The notes under the pieces were generated by a model. That model saw only the letters and a list, made by a program, of their open reading frames with translations. It did no database searches and was not told the origin of the DNA. Made by a program: the position numbers and the translations under genes. Shown one piece after another: positions 25,450 to 33,970 of a DNA stretch of 35,987 nt. Each line of letters begins with the position of its first letter. Position 1 is the first letter of the stretch. The DNA is from Bacillus marinisedimentorum (GTDB lineage Bacteria > Bacillota > Bacilli > Bacillales > Bacillaceae_O), in NCBI RefSeq assembly GCF_001644195.2, contig NZ_LWBL02000069.1, positions 1 to 35,987 of the forward strand, written 5' to 3'.

Positions 25450-25880
25450 ATAATCCAACTCCTTCTTCTCTTCTATTATTCAATGAACGCTGGAAGGAAG
25501 CAATGGTTTCTTTCGAAAATATCTATTTCACAAAACCAATGTATGGAAAGCCGTCTTTTTTTCAGATCGTGAGAATTTATCGTGCGTCTTGCTGAACTGG
25601 TGCTGCATTCAGATTGACCTGCATCCTTTAAAGCGTTAATCTTTTACATAAATTAGATTTTTCCAATAGTTTATGTACGCGTTTTCTTGACGCTTATTTC
25701 CGATGGGAGTACAATTAAACATGTTATATATGTCAATGAATCGACAAAATTCATTGGCAGCTCTTATCACGTTGATGAATGGCGGCAAGGGGGTATCCAA
25801 TGGCCATGATCCATTGCATTGAAGCAAAGTCGCAGTACACATGGAAAAATTGGACCGAAATCTAAAGGGGGGTCAAAGAA
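25450..25880. other. Divergent intergenic region and sdh leader
   Basis: No gene. It holds the yslB upstream region, the sdh promoter (25687-25715) and an untranslated leader of about 160 bases. The leader has an inverted repeat CAATGAAT (25734-25741) with ATTCATTG (25749-25756) and a ribosome site with six Gs in a row (25867-25872). Confidence 0.5.
25687..25715 (+). promoter_or_regulatory. Sigma-A promoter for sdhCAB
   Basis: -35 TTGACG at 25687-25692 and -10 TACAAT at 25710-25715, spacer 17. Start point near 25722. Confidence 0.75.
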
Positions 25881-26516
25881 ATGGCAGAAAAGACAGACAG
25901 AGAGTTTTTTTACCGCAGGCTTCATTCATTACTTGGTGTAATACCGGTCGGCCTGTTTCTGGTTGAGCACTTATTCACCAACTATTTTGCGGTAAGCGGT
26001 GCAACAGCTTATAATGATGCGGTAAAGTTTCTGGAAGAGCTGCAATTCCGTTATTTCCTGGAAATTTTCTTTATTTTCATTCCGCTTTTATATCATGCGG
26101 TGTATGGGCTATACATTGCTTTCCAGGCTAAAAATAATGTCAGCCGATACGGTTATTTCAGGAACTGGATGTTTATGCTCCAGCGTGTGACTGGTATCAT
26201 CACACTCATTTATATTACATGGCATGTGTGGGAAACCCGGGTACAGGCTGCTTTCGGAGCGGAAGTCAATTTCAACATGATGGTGAAAATTCTTGATAAT
26301 CCATTTATGTTTGCCTTTTATATAATCGGCATACTGTCTGCTGTTTTCCATTTTGCAAACGGCCTCTGGTCTTTTGCGGTAACATGGGGAATTACACAGA
26401 GCCCGCGTTCTCAGCAGATCACTACATATGTCACCATGGTCATTTTTGTCCTTGTTTCCTACATGGGCATAAGGGCATTGTTTGCATTCATTGATCCAAC
26501 ATTAGCGAATATGTAA
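25881..26516 (+). CDS. sdhC: Succinate dehydrogenase cytochrome b558 subunit
   Basis: Membrane anchor of complex II, 211 residues with five transmembrane helices, binding two hemes b and delivering electrons to menaquinone. The four axial histidines expected from B. subtilis SdhC (28, 70, 113, 155) are present as His30, His72, His115 and His157, all shifted by two residues. The start follows AAAGGGGGG (25864-25872) after eight bases. First gene of sdhCAB. In B. subtilis translation of this operon is lowered by the Fur-controlled RNA FsrA binding near the ribosome site; the G-rich site here would allow the same but this cannot be shown from the window. Confidence 0.96.
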   Translation: MAEKTDREFFYRRLHSLLGVIPVGLFLVEHLFTNYFAVSGATAYNDAVKFLEELQFRYFLEIFFIFIPLLYHAVYGLYIAFQAKNNVSRYGYFRNWMFMLQRVTGIITLIYITWHVWETRVQAAFGAEVNFNMMVKILDNPFMFAFYIIGILSAVFHFANGLWSFAVTWGITQSPRSQQITTYVTMVIFVLVSYMGIRALFAFIDPTLANM

Positions 26517-26529
26517 GGAGTGAGACTGG

Positions 26530-28290
26530 ATGAGTAATGGGAAACTAGTTATTGTCGGCGGCGGCCTTGCCGGGCTTATGGCGACAGTTAAAGCAGCAGA
26601 AGCCGGAGTAAAGGTTGACCTTTTATCGATCGTGCCCGTGAAACGCTCTCACTCAGTTTGTGCACAGGGTGGAATTAACGGAGCAGTAAATACAAAAGGT
26701 GAAGGCGACTCCCCATGGGAGCACTTTGACGATACAGTATACGGCGGCGACTTTTTGGCTAACCAGCCGCCGGTAAAAGCGATGACAGAGGCGGCGCCGG
26801 GCATCATTCACTTGATGGACCGGATGGGTGTCATGTTCAACAGGACACCGGAAGGCTTGCTGGATTTCCGCCGTTTCGGGGGCACCCAGCACCACCGTAC
26901 CGCATTTGCCGGAGCTACCACCGGCCAGCAGCTGCTGTATGCACTTGATGAACAGGTCCGCCGCCATGAAGTGGCCGGCCTTGTGACAAAGTATGAATAT
27001 TGGGAATTCCTGAGGGCGATCATTGACGATGAGGGCCGTTCCCGGGGTGTTGTAGCCCAGAATATGAAAACATCCGAAATGAAAGCATTTCCAGCCGATG
27101 CTGTCATCCTCGCGACAGGAGGACCCGGCATCATTTTTGGCAAATCGACCAACTCGGTTATCAATACAGGTTCAGCGGCAGCTTCCGTCTACCAGCAGGG
27201 AGCGAAATATGCCAACGGAGAATTCATTCAAATTCACCCTACTGCAATACCGGGTGATGACAAGCTTCGCCTGATGAGTGAATCTGCCCGCGGAGAAGGC
27301 GGCCGGGTTTGGACGTATAAAGACGGCAAGCCTTGGTATTTCCTGGAAGAAAAGTACCCTGCTTACGGAAACCTTGTTCCGCGTGATATCGCGACACGTG
27401 AAATATTTGATGTCTGCGTGCGCCAGAAGCTCGGCATCAATGGCGAGAATATGGTTTATCTTGATCTTTCACATAAGGATCCTCGTGAACTTGATATCAA
27501 GCTTGGCGGTATTATCGAGATTTATGAAAAGTTCATGGGTGACGATCCTCGGAAAGTCCCAATGAAAATTTTCCCTGCGGTCCATTATTCAATGGGCGGC
27601 CTGTGGGTCGATTACAATCAGCAGACGAACATTCCGGGGCTGTTTGCTGCCGGTGAAGTGGATTATTCACAGCACGGGGCAAACCGCCTTGGGGCGAACT
27701 CACTTCTCTCTTCCATCTTCGGAGGAATGGTGGCAGGCCCGAATGCAGTGGAGTATATGAATGGCCTGGACAAGTCAGCTGATGATATGCCTTCTTCCCT
27801 GTTTGAAAGCCACGTACGGGAAGAACAAGCTGAAACTGAAAAAATCCTTTCGATGGACGGCACTGAAAATGCGTATAAAATCCACCGTGAGCTCGGCGAG
27901 TGGATGACAGCAAATGTAACCGTCGTCCGCCACAACGATAAACTGAAAGAAACCGATGATAAGATTCAAGAACTGATTGAACGCTATGAAAAAATCAACA
28001 TCAATGACACAAGCAAATGGAGCAACCAGGGGCCGTTTTTCACACGCCAGCTGAAAAATATGCTTAACCTGGCGAGGGTTATCACGATTGGCGCATACAA
28101 CCGTAATGAAAGCCGCGGAGCCCACTATAAGCCGGACTTCCCGGATCGTAACGATGAAGAATGGCTGAAGACGACAATTGCATCCTTCAACAAAGAAACA
28201 GGCAATCCTGATTTCACCTATGAAGAGGTTGATACATCCCTTATCAAACCTCGTAAACGCGACTACACAAAGAAAAAGGGGGGGAAATAA
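26530..28290 (+). CDS. sdhA: Succinate dehydrogenase flavoprotein subunit
   Basis: Catalytic FAD subunit of complex II, 586 residues, same size as B. subtilis SdhA. It oxidises succinate to fumarate at the inner membrane face. The dinucleotide fold GGGLAGL (10-16) is at the N-terminus, His41 in KRSHSVCAQGGINGA is the expected covalent FAD attachment site, and HPTAIPG, SESARGEGG and the HYSMGGLWVDY plus GANRLGANSLL motifs form the substrate and capping domain. It follows sdhC by 13 bases with AAGGAGTGAG upstream (26515-26524), and sdhB starts immediately after its stop codon. Confidence 0.97.
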   Translation: MSNGKLVIVGGGLAGLMATVKAAEAGVKVDLLSIVPVKRSHSVCAQGGINGAVNTKGEGDSPWEHFDDTVYGGDFLANQPPVKAMTEAAPGIIHLMDRMGVMFNRTPEGLLDFRRFGGTQHHRTAFAGATTGQQLLYALDEQVRRHEVAGLVTKYEYWEFLRAIIDDEGRSRGVVAQNMKTSEMKAFPADAVILATGGPGIIFGKSTNSVINTGSAAASVYQQGAKYANGEFIQIHPTAIPGDDKLRLMSESARGEGGRVWTYKDGKPWYFLEEKYPAYGNLVPRDIATREIFDVCVRQKLGINGENMVYLDLSHKDPRELDIKLGGIIEIYEKFMGDDPRKVPMKIFPAVHYSMGGLWVDYNQQTNIPGLFAAGEVDYSQHGANRLGANSLLSSIFGGMVAGPNAVEYMNGLDKSADDMPSSLFESHVREEQAETEKILSMDGTENAYKIHRELGEWMTANVTVVRHNDKLKETDDKIQELIERYEKININDTSKWSNQGPFFTRQLKNMLNLARVITIGAYNRNESRGAHYKPDFPDRNDEEWLKTTIASFNKETGNPDFTYEEVDTSLIKPRKRDYTKKKGGK

Positions 28291-29049
28291 ATGAGTGACA
28301 ACAAAGTGATTCGTTTTATCATCACACGCCAGGATGAACCCGAGTCCAGCTCATACGAAGAGGAATTTGAAGTTCCATACCGCCCGAACATGAACGTGAT
28401 TTCAGCATTGATGGAAATACAGCGTAACCCGGTGAATGCAAAGGGTGAAGATACAACCCCGATCCAGTGGGAAATGAACTGCCTTGAGGAAGTTTGCGGA
28501 GCCTGCTCTATGGTCATCAACGGGAAGCCGCGTCAGTCCTGCACAGCACTCGTTGACCAGCTTGAACAGCCGATCAAGCTTGAGCCGATGGCGACATTCC
28601 CTGTCGTACGCGATCTTGTGGTAGACAGGAGCCAAATGTTTGAATCACTCAAAAGAGCAAAAGCCTGGATTCCAATTGATGGAACTTATGATCTTGGGCC
28701 TGGTCCGCGGATGCCTGAAAGGAAGCGCCAGTGGGCCTATGAGTTGTCCAAATGCATGACATGCGGGGTTTGCCTTGAGGCCTGCCCGAACGTAAACAGT
28801 CATTCTGACTTCATCGGTCCGGCACCGTTGTCACAAGTGCGCTTGTTTAATGCTCATCCGACCGGGGCGATGAACAGTGATGAACGCCTTGAAGCAATCA
28901 TGGGGGACGGCGGGCTCACCAATTGCGGGAATTCGCAGAACTGTGTGGAGTCCTGCCCTAAAGGCATTCCATTGACAACTTCAATCGCAGCGTTGAACAG
29001 GTCAACCACCATGCAGTCTTTCCGCAACTTCTTTGGCAGTGATAAATAA
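28291..29049 (+). CDS. sdhB: Succinate dehydrogenase iron-sulfur subunit
   Basis: Iron-sulfur subunit of complex II, 252 residues, carrying electrons from FAD to heme b and menaquinone. Eleven cluster cysteines are visible: Cys64, 69, 72 and 84 for [2Fe-2S]; Cys155, 158, 161 with 165 and Cys212, 218, 222 in the C-terminal ferredoxin-like domain for the 4Fe-4S and 3Fe-4S clusters. The spacing is that of Bacillus SdhB. The ATG at 28291 follows the sdhA stop with no gap, and the ribosome site AAAAGGGGGGG lies within the end of sdhA. A terminator follows. Confidence 0.97.
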   Translation: MSDNKVIRFIITRQDEPESSSYEEEFEVPYRPNMNVISALMEIQRNPVNAKGEDTTPIQWEMNCLEEVCGACSMVINGKPRQSCTALVDQLEQPIKLEPMATFPVVRDLVVDRSQMFESLKRAKAWIPIDGTYDLGPGPRMPERKRQWAYELSKCMTCGVCLEACPNVNSHSDFIGPAPLSQVRLFNAHPTGAMNSDERLEAIMGDGGLTNCGNSQNCVESCPKGIPLTTSIAALNRSTTMQSFRNFFGSDK

Positions 29050-29057
29050 ATGATGCC

Positions 29058-29088
29058 AGGGCCTCTTCCGTGTGAAGGGGCCTTTTTA
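29058..29088 (+). terminator. Intrinsic terminator after sdhCAB
   Basis: AGGGCCTCTT (29058-29067) pairs with AAGGGGCCTT (29075-29084) with two wobbles, seven-base loop, in a T-run to 29087. Confidence 0.85.
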
Positions 29089-29146
29089 TACAGATGCTGC
29101 CTTATAGATGAGACCGATTTACAGTTATGAATGGAGTGAAGCCACT

Positions 29147-29623
29147 GTGGGAAGACAGTCATATATTGAAAATATAAAAGAATGGGAAAGCGGATTTGAT
29201 TTCCATGTCCCGATTACCGTCCGTTTTTACGAGACAGATATGTTTGGCCATTTGAATAACCGGGAGCCTTTTTCTTACTTTGAAACGGCACGAATTGAGT
29301 TCTTTAAATCGCTCGGGCTGATGCGGAATTGGGCATCGCCTCACCATGAAAATATTCCTGTTGTCGCCGATCTGCAATGCGATTTCCTTTCACAAGTGTT
29401 TTTCGATGAGGAATTGCGTATTTTTGTGAAAATAAATGAAGTCGGCAACTCTTCAATCGATCTTCACTATATGGGTAAGAACAGCAGCGGCACGTCTGTT
29501 TTCACCGGCAGGGGCAGGATTGTCCAGATTTCCAGCAAAACCGGAAAACCGGCAGCCTGGAGTGAAACCGATCGAGCAAACCTCCTGGCGAGTATGAATG
29601 AGTATGCGAACAGCCCGGGGTGA
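29147..29623 (+). CDS. ysmA: Acyl-CoA thioesterase, 4HBT family (YsmA-like)
   Basis: Hotdog-fold thioesterase of 158 residues from the GTG at 29147. The 4-hydroxybenzoyl-CoA thioesterase motif is clear in VRFYETDMFGHLNNREPFSY (Asp and His-Leu-Asn-Asn), followed by FETARIEFFKSLGL. B. subtilis ysmA occupies the same place between sdhB and gerE. The physiological substrate is unknown; the location beside fatty acid and respiratory genes suggests acyl-CoA. The frame continues upstream to ATG 29108, which has no ribosome site; GGAGTGA at 29133-29139 favours the GTG. The stop overlaps the ribosome site of the next small gene. Confidence 0.82.
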   Translation: MGRQSYIENIKEWESGFDFHVPITVRFYETDMFGHLNNREPFSYFETARIEFFKSLGLMRNWASPHHENIPVVADLQCDFLSQVFFDEELRIFVKINEVGNSSIDLHYMGKNSSGTSVFTGRGRIVQISSKTGKPAAWSETDRANLLASMNEYANSPG

Positions 29624-29628
29624 CGGCC

Positions 29629-29817
29629 ATGCAAGAAATTAAGTACTATAACGACCTCGTTATCCAGTTTGAGGAGGCTTTGGCGCGCGATTTGACAGAG
29701 GAGGAACGGTTATTCCTGTATCAAATTGCCCGGGCACACCACTCGGTTCCCGGCATATCCAAATGGGATAATTCCGGAAAATGGGACCGCCTTCACTCTT
29801 TTCTTCTCACCCGCTGA
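29629..29817 (+). CDS. Small protein of unknown function between ysmA and gerE
   Basis: 62 residues, reading MQEIKYYNDLVIQFEEALAR then DLTEEERLFLYQIARAHHSV and a C-terminal WDNSGKWDRLHSFLLTR. It is mostly helical, charged and aromatic-rich with no membrane segment. I do not recognise it. The start at 29629 follows GGGGTG (29616-29621), overlapping the ysmA stop; GTG at 29620 would be too close. Its 3' end, including the stop, lies in a perfect hairpin (29811-29831), and the gerE promoter begins just after, so it is probably co-transcribed with ysmA. Confidence 0.6.
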   Translation: MQEIKYYNDLVIQFEEALARDLTEEERLFLYQIARAHHSVPGISKWDNSGKWDRLHSFLLTR

Positions 29818-29831
29818 TGGAATATCAGCGG
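29811..29831. repeat. Perfect inverted repeat at the end of the small ORF
   Basis: CCGCTGAT (29811-29818) pairs with ATCAGCGG (29824-29831), five-base loop. The stop codon of the small ORF is in the left arm. There is no T-run, so it may stabilise the mRNA end more than terminate. Confidence 0.6.
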
Positions 29832-29841
29832 AGGACATGTC

Positions 29842-29868
29842 ACGGCTCCGGATTTTTGTCATATGATA
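29842..29868 (+). promoter_or_regulatory. Sigma-K promoter for gerE
   Basis: AC at 29842-29843, 16 bases, then CATATGATA at 29860-29868, matching the sigma-K pattern AC-N16/17-CATAnnnTA. gerE is a known late mother-cell gene under sigma-K in B. subtilis, so site and gene agree. Confidence 0.75.
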
Positions 29869-29931
29869 TGTTGACTAATGCTATTCCCTTCCGATATTCG
29901 GCCCTTTTCCTGGCAAGGAGGGATACGTCGC

Positions 29932-30156
29932 TTGAAGGACAAAGAATACCAACATAAGCCGTTATTGACGAAAAGAGAAAGAGAAGTATTTGAATTGCTC
30001 GTTCAGGACAAAACAACAAAGGAAATAGCAGCGGAACTATTCATCAGCGAAAAAACGGTAAGAAACCACATTTCCAATGCTATGCAGAAGCTTGGTGTGA
30101 AAGGGCGGTCCCAGGCAGTGGTCGAACTGCTGCGCATGGGGGAATTGGAGCTGTAG
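29932..30156 (+). CDS. gerE: Late sporulation regulator GerE
   Basis: LuxR-type DNA-binding protein that tunes spore-coat gene expression in the mother cell. From the TTG at 29932 it is 74 residues, the same length as B. subtilis GerE and nearly identical to it: [20 protein letters not shown], then the helix-turn-helix [19 protein letters not shown] and the ending LLRMGELEL. The ribosome site AAGGAGGG (29915-29922) is nine bases before the TTG and fixes this start; the ATG at 29878 is only a few bases from the expected transcription start and would add 18 unrelated residues. Monocistronic between a sigma-K promoter and a terminator. Confidence 0.95.
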   Translation: MKDKEYQHKPLLTKREREVFELLVQDKTTKEIAAELFISEKTVRNHISNAMQKLGVKGRSQAVVELLRMGELEL

Positions 30157-30185
30157 GTGAGCTCTGATAAGCTTCATCTGTATAT

Positions 30186-30217
30186 GCGAAAAGCCGGCCC
30201 TTCCGCCGGCTTTTCGC
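30186..30217. terminator. Terminator after gerE
   Basis: GCGAAAAGCCGGC (30186-30198) pairs perfectly with GCCGGCTTTTCGC (30205-30217), six-base loop. The T-run is inside the stem, so it could work in both directions. Confidence 0.75.
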
Positions 30218-30313
30218 CTGTTAATAGAGAACGGTAGCCTATATGCCGAAGCTGTATTCCCGTGTTGTCCCCATCTGCAGACAATAAGGAACTTTTTGCC
30301 TTGTTGCGGGTGA

Positions 30314-30343
30314 TTGACTTAACTTCAACTTTTTCGATATGAT
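30314..30343 (+). promoter_or_regulatory. Sigma-A promoter for glcT
   Basis: -35 TTGACT at 30314-30319 and -10 TATGAT at 30338-30343, spacer 18. Confidence 0.6.
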
Positions 30344-30393
30344 GTAACTTGCCCGGATAAACTTATTGGTTAGTATAGAAGGGAAGAGTTAGG

Positions 30394-31242
30394 ATGGCTG
30401 AGATTTACACTGTTAAAAAAGTATTGAACAATAATGTCTTAATTGCCAGCCATGCTTCTGATCCTGAAGTCGTTCTTATCGGGAAAGGGATAGGGTTTGG
30501 AAAAAAAAACGGCGAAACGATCCAGACGGATTCAGTCGAGAAGATTTTCACACTTGCAAACGAAAATGAGCAGGAGCAATATAAACAGCTGCTGTTTTCA
30601 GTGGATGAAAAATTTATTGGAATCATGCATGATGTGATCAGTTACATAGAAGAGCAGTTTGAAACAGAAGTGAATGAACATATTCATATCGCACTCACCG
30701 ATCACATTGCATTCGCAATAAAGCGAATTCAACAGGGCATGGACCTTCGCAACCCATTCTTGATTGAAACACAGACGCTTTATCCAAAGGAATACAAAGT
30801 GGCCGAAGATATCATTGAAAAAATTAATAAAAACTATTATGTCGAGCTTCCGGAAGGGGAGGTAGGATTTGTTGCTCTCCATATCCACAGTGCCCTTACC
30901 GACCGTCAGCTTTCCGAAATTAACCAGCATTCCCGGCTTATTACCAGCCTTGTTAAGATGATAGAAGATCAGCTTGGTATCCGTATAGAGCGCAATAGTG
31001 TCGATTATTTGCGCCTCGTCCGCCATATGCGGCACACGATCGACAGGGTCATCGACGGGGAAAAAGTCCAGGAGCCTGAAAAACTGGCGCAACTGTTGAA
31101 ACATGAATACCCGCTATGTTACAATGTTTCCTGGAAATTGATAAAAGTTATGCAGCGATCGTTGAACAAGCCTGTGTTTGAAGCGGAGGCTGTCTACTTG
31201 ACGATGCATTTGCAAAGGCTTTCCAACAAAGAATCTAAATAA
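30394..31242 (+). CDS. glcT: Transcriptional antiterminator GlcT
   Basis: BglG/SacY-type RNA-binding antiterminator of 282 residues that turns on ptsG when glucose is present. The co-antiterminator domain covers about 1-60 (YTVKKVLNNNVLIA, GKGIGFGKKNG), followed by PRD1 (about 73-170, with His104 in LTDHIAF and His163 in ALHIH) and PRD2 (about 180-282, with histidines in RHMRHTIDR and TMHLQR) that are phosphorylated by PTS components. The gene precedes ptsG, with its RNA target in between (31259-31288). The start at 30394 follows GAAGGGAAGAG. In B. subtilis this cluster is at a different chromosomal place, so its position after gerE marks a rearrangement. Confidence 0.95.
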   Translation: MAEIYTVKKVLNNNVLIASHASDPEVVLIGKGIGFGKKNGETIQTDSVEKIFTLANENEQEQYKQLLFSVDEKFIGIMHDVISYIEEQFETEVNEHIHIALTDHIAFAIKRIQQGMDLRNPFLIETQTLYPKEYKVAEDIIEKINKNYYVELPEGEVGFVALHIHSALTDRQLSEINQHSRLITSLVKMIEDQLGIRIERNSVDYLRLVRHMRHTIDRVIDGEKVQEPEKLAQLLKHEYPLCYNVSWKLIKVMQRSLNKPVFEAEAVYLTMHLQRLSNKESK

Positions 31243-31258
31243 AGAAATTCTTTTCTTT

Positions 31259-31288
31259 GCGTGTTACTGATTCGATCAGGCATGAGTA
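31259..31288 (+). promoter_or_regulatory. RNA antiterminator target (RAT) for GlcT
   Basis: The stretch GCGTGTTACTGATTCGATCA followed by GGCATGAGTA closely resembles the ptsG RAT of B. subtilis. It overlaps the left arm of the terminator at 31278-31376, so GlcT binding would prevent the terminator stem. Confidence 0.85.
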
Positions 31289-31376
31289 AAGAAAGGCACT
31301 AACGTCTATCTTAAAGGGGAGTGGTGTAACCTCCCCAATGAATGGACGTATGTCTTTTTTTGCTCATGCCTTTTTT
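31278..31376 (+). terminator. Conditional terminator in the ptsG leader
   Basis: AGGCATGAG (31278-31286) pairs with CTCATGCCT (31363-31371), and the pairing continues through A/T-rich sequence to about 20 pairs with wobbles (31278-31297 with 31352-31371). A T-run follows (31371-31376). Inside the loop are a GGGGAG/CTCCCC hairpin (31316-31336) and ACGTC/GACGT arms. This is the default-off structure opposed by the RAT. Confidence 0.85.
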
Positions 31377-31549
31377 GTTGTAGTCTTTCGATATAAGCGC
31401 TGCCAAAATCGCTTCTTTCCTGACTTGCAAACGCGGCAGTTCTTAGCGGAGCATTCCCGTTCTTCCCTTGCAGCGAAAGGCACACGGTTTTGACTCCCAT
31501 CCATCGCCCAAAGTCCAAAATTTTGAAAAAATGAAAGAGGAGGAATAAT

Positions 31550-33625
31550 ATGTTTAAAAAAATGTTTGGCGTCCTTCAGCAAATCGGTAAAGCATTAATG
31601 CTTCCGGTAGCCATTTTGCCGGCCGCAGGTTTGCTCCTTGCGTTCGGTAATGCATTCCAGAACCCGGCCTTGCTCGAACGAATTCCGGCCCTGGGTTCAG
31701 ACGGCTTTCAGCTCGTTGCTTCCGTAATGGAACAGGCGGGCGGGATTGTGTTTTCAAATCTTGCACTGCTCTTTGCAGTAGGTGTGGCCGTAGGCCTGGC
31801 AGGCGGTGACGGGGTTGCCGGACTTGCGGCAATTATCGGTTACTTGATTATGAATATAACTATGGGGATCATTGAAGGTGTTACGCCTGAATTGATTGCC
31901 GATAATCAGGCGTATGCCAACGTCCTTGGCATCCCTACATTGCAAACCGGGGTTTTCGGCGGGATTATTGTCGGTATACTAGGTGCCTATCTTTACCGTA
32001 AATTTTATAATATCGAACTGCCTCCATACCTCGGCTTCTTTGCAGGTAAGCGGTTCGTTCCGATTGTAACGGCGGTTTCCGCATTGGTGCTCGGAATCAT
32101 AATGGTATTTATCTGGCCGCCGATCCAAAATGGCTTGAACGCCTTTTCATACTTCATGGTGGATCAGAACAGAACATTGGCTGCATTCATTTTCGGAGTG
32201 ATTGAACGTTCCCTTATTCCATTTGGCCTCCATCACATTTTCTACGCTCCATTCTGGTTTGAATTCGGCCAATATGTGAATGATGCCGGCGAAGTGATCC
32301 GGGGGGACCAGAAAATCTTTTTTGAGCAGATCAAAGACGGTGCTGAATTGACCGCCGGGACCTTCATGACAGGTAAATTCCCATTCATGATGTTCGGCCT
32401 TCCGGCGGCGGCACTTGCGATGTATCATGAAGCGCGTCCGGAAAGCAAAAAAGTCGTCGCCGGCATCATGGGCTCTGCGGCTTTGACTTCCTTTCTGACA
32501 GGAATTACGGAACCGATTGAGTTTACCTTTCTTTTTGTTGCACCGGTGCTCTTCGGAATCCATGCTATTTTTGCCGGACTTTCCTTTATGACAATGCATA
32601 TCTTGAATGTTAAAATTGGCATGACCTTTTCGGGTGGTGTGATTGACTATATCCTGTTCGGCGTCTTGCCCAACCGGACCGACTGGTGGCTTGTCATTCC
32701 GGTTGGACTCGTTTTTGCGGTCATTTACTACTTCGGCTTCCGTTTTGCAATCCGCAAATTCAATCTTAAGACACCAGGCCGTGAAGATGAAACAGAAGAT
32801 GAAGGGCCGGCAGATGAAGTTGAAGAACTGCCTTACAACGTGCTCGAGGCACTTGGCGGGAAGGAAAACATCAAGCACCTGGATGCATGTATCACAAGGC
32901 TCCGCGTGCAGGTGTTTGAAATCGAAAAAGTTAAAAAAGAGCGGCTTAAAAAGCTTGGGGCATCAGGTGTGATGGAAGTCGGAAACAATATTCAGGCCAT
33001 TTTCGGAACAAAATCCGATATTTTAAAAGGGCAGATCCAGGATATCATTTCCGGCAAAACACCGCTTCCGGCCGAAAAAATGGCGCAGAGCGGCCCTGAA
33101 GAAAAAACAGCGCAGGCCATTCCGACTCCGGCGGGTGCCGAAAACATGCCGATCTCAGGAGATGGAACTGATATCGTTGCTCCGTTAAGCGGTAAATTGC
33201 TTCCGCTCACTGAAGTGCCGGATCAAGTGTTTTCAGAAAAAATGATGGGTGACGGGTTTGCAGTCGATCCGTCTGACGGAGAAGTCGTATCACCGGTTGA
33301 CGGTAAAATCATCAATGTTTTCCCGACGAAGCACGCGATCGGCATCGTAGCAAATAATGGACAAGAAATATTGATTCACTTTGGAATCGATACGGTTAAA
33401 CTGAAAGGCGAAGGTTTTGATGTCCGTGTTGAACAGGGTGAAGAGGTTAAACAGGGACAGACCCTGATGAAGGCGAATCTTGATTATCTTAAGAAAAATG
33501 CACCGTCTGTCATCACACCGATTGTGTTTACAAACCTCCAGGAAGGTGAAAGTATTACACTAGATGAAGAGAAGACGGAAGTGAAGCGCGGAGATGAAAA
33601 CATTATTTCCATTAACAGGGGATAA
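31550..33625 (+). CDS. ptsG: Glucose-specific PTS permease EIICBA
   Basis: Membrane transporter of 691 residues that imports glucose while phosphorylating it to glucose 6-phosphate. Domain order is IIC (about 1-405, about ten membrane segments, start [20 protein letters not shown]), IIB (about 425-505) with the phosphorylated Cys447 in [11 protein letters not shown], an Ala/Pro linker, and IIA (about 530-690) with His595 in TKHAIGI and the phospho-acceptor His610 in [12 protein letters not shown]. The ribosome site AGAGGAGG (31536-31543) precedes ATG 31550. Expression is controlled by the RAT/terminator upstream; ptsH follows after 78 bases. Confidence 0.96.
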   Translation: MFKKMFGVLQQIGKALMLPVAILPAAGLLLAFGNAFQNPALLERIPALGSDGFQLVASVMEQAGGIVFSNLALLFAVGVAVGLAGGDGVAGLAAIIGYLIMNITMGIIEGVTPELIADNQAYANVLGIPTLQTGVFGGIIVGILGAYLYRKFYNIELPPYLGFFAGKRFVPIVTAVSALVLGIIMVFIWPPIQNGLNAFSYFMVDQNRTLAAFIFGVIERSLIPFGLHHIFYAPFWFEFGQYVNDAGEVIRGDQKIFFEQIKDGAELTAGTFMTGKFPFMMFGLPAAALAMYHEARPESKKVVAGIMGSAALTSFLTGITEPIEFTFLFVAPVLFGIHAIFAGLSFMTMHILNVKIGMTFSGGVIDYILFGVLPNRTDWWLVIPVGLVFAVIYYFGFRFAIRKFNLKTPGREDETEDEGPADEVEELPYNVLEALGGKENIKHLDACITRLRVQVFEIEKVKKERLKKLGASGVMEVGNNIQAIFGTKSDILKGQIQDIISGKTPLPAEKMAQSGPEEKTAQAIPTPAGAENMPISGDGTDIVAPLSGKLLPLTEVPDQVFSEKMMGDGFAVDPSDGEVVSPVDGKIINVFPTKHAIGIVANNGQEILIHFGIDTVKLKGEGFDVRVEQGEEVKQGQTLMKANLDYLKKNAPSVITPIVFTNLQEGESITLDEEKTEVKRGDENIISINRG

Positions 33626-33631
33626 GAGGGT

Positions 33632-33678
33632 GCAGGAGGGCAAATTAACAATATTCCGCGCTCCTGCAATCCTATAAT
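33632..33678 (+). promoter_or_regulatory. Hairpin and possible internal promoter between ptsG and ptsH
   Basis: GCAGGAG (33632-33638) pairs with CTCCTGC (33661-33667). A perfect -10 TATAAT is at 33673-33678, but no good -35 lies 17 bases upstream. In B. subtilis ptsHI also has a promoter of its own in this gap; here that is only suggested. Confidence 0.35.
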
Positions 33679-33703
33679 AAATGCAGATAGGAGAATGATT
33701 AAA

Positions 33704-33970
33704 ATGGCAGAAAAAACATTTACGATTACTGATGAAACTGGGATTCACGCACGCCCGGCCACTGCTCTGGTCAATGAGGCATCAAAGTACCAGTCTGATG
33801 TCAAGCTTGCTTTCAATGGAAAAGAAGTGAACCTCAAATCCATCATGGGTGTCATGTCACTAGGTATCCAGCAAGGTTCTGAAGTGACCGTAACTGCTGA
33901 CGGCGAAGATGCGGATGCAGCTCTTAGCGGAGTGGCTGATGTAATGAAGAAAGAAGGCCTCGGAGAATAA
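33704..33970 (+). CDS. ptsH: Phosphocarrier protein HPr
   Basis: HPr of 88 residues, the exact B. subtilis length. His15 in TGIHARPAT accepts phosphate from EI and passes it to PTS permeases; Ser46 in NLKSIMGVM is the site used by HPr kinase for CcpA-dependent catabolite repression. Both are present. The frame begins at ATG 33695, but the ribosome site AGGAG (33689-33693) is ten bases before ATG 33704, which also gives the standard MAEKTF start. The stop overlaps the ptsI start by one base (TAATG). Confidence 0.97.
   Translation: MAEKTFTITDETGIHARPATALVNEASKYQSDVKLAFNGKEVNLKSIMGVMSLGIQQGSEVTVTADGEDADAALSGVADVMKKEGLGE

Noticed and set aside
25734-25756. FadR operator in the sdh leader (CAATGAAT/ATTCATTG)
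   Set aside because: The half-sites are ATGAAT/ATTCAT with a seven-base gap, and do not fit the TGAATGA-4-TCATTCA pattern.
31392-31405. CcpA cre-like site in the ptsG leader (TATAAGCGCTGCCA)
   Set aside because: Two mismatches to the consensus and placement after the terminator make it weak; a similar TGTAAGCGCTGTGG at 20960-20973 also has two mismatches and no nearby gene.
32147-32878. 243-codon - strand frame inside ptsG
   Set aside because: It is antisense to the IIC domain, Cys- and His-rich without known motifs, a typical codon-bias shadow.
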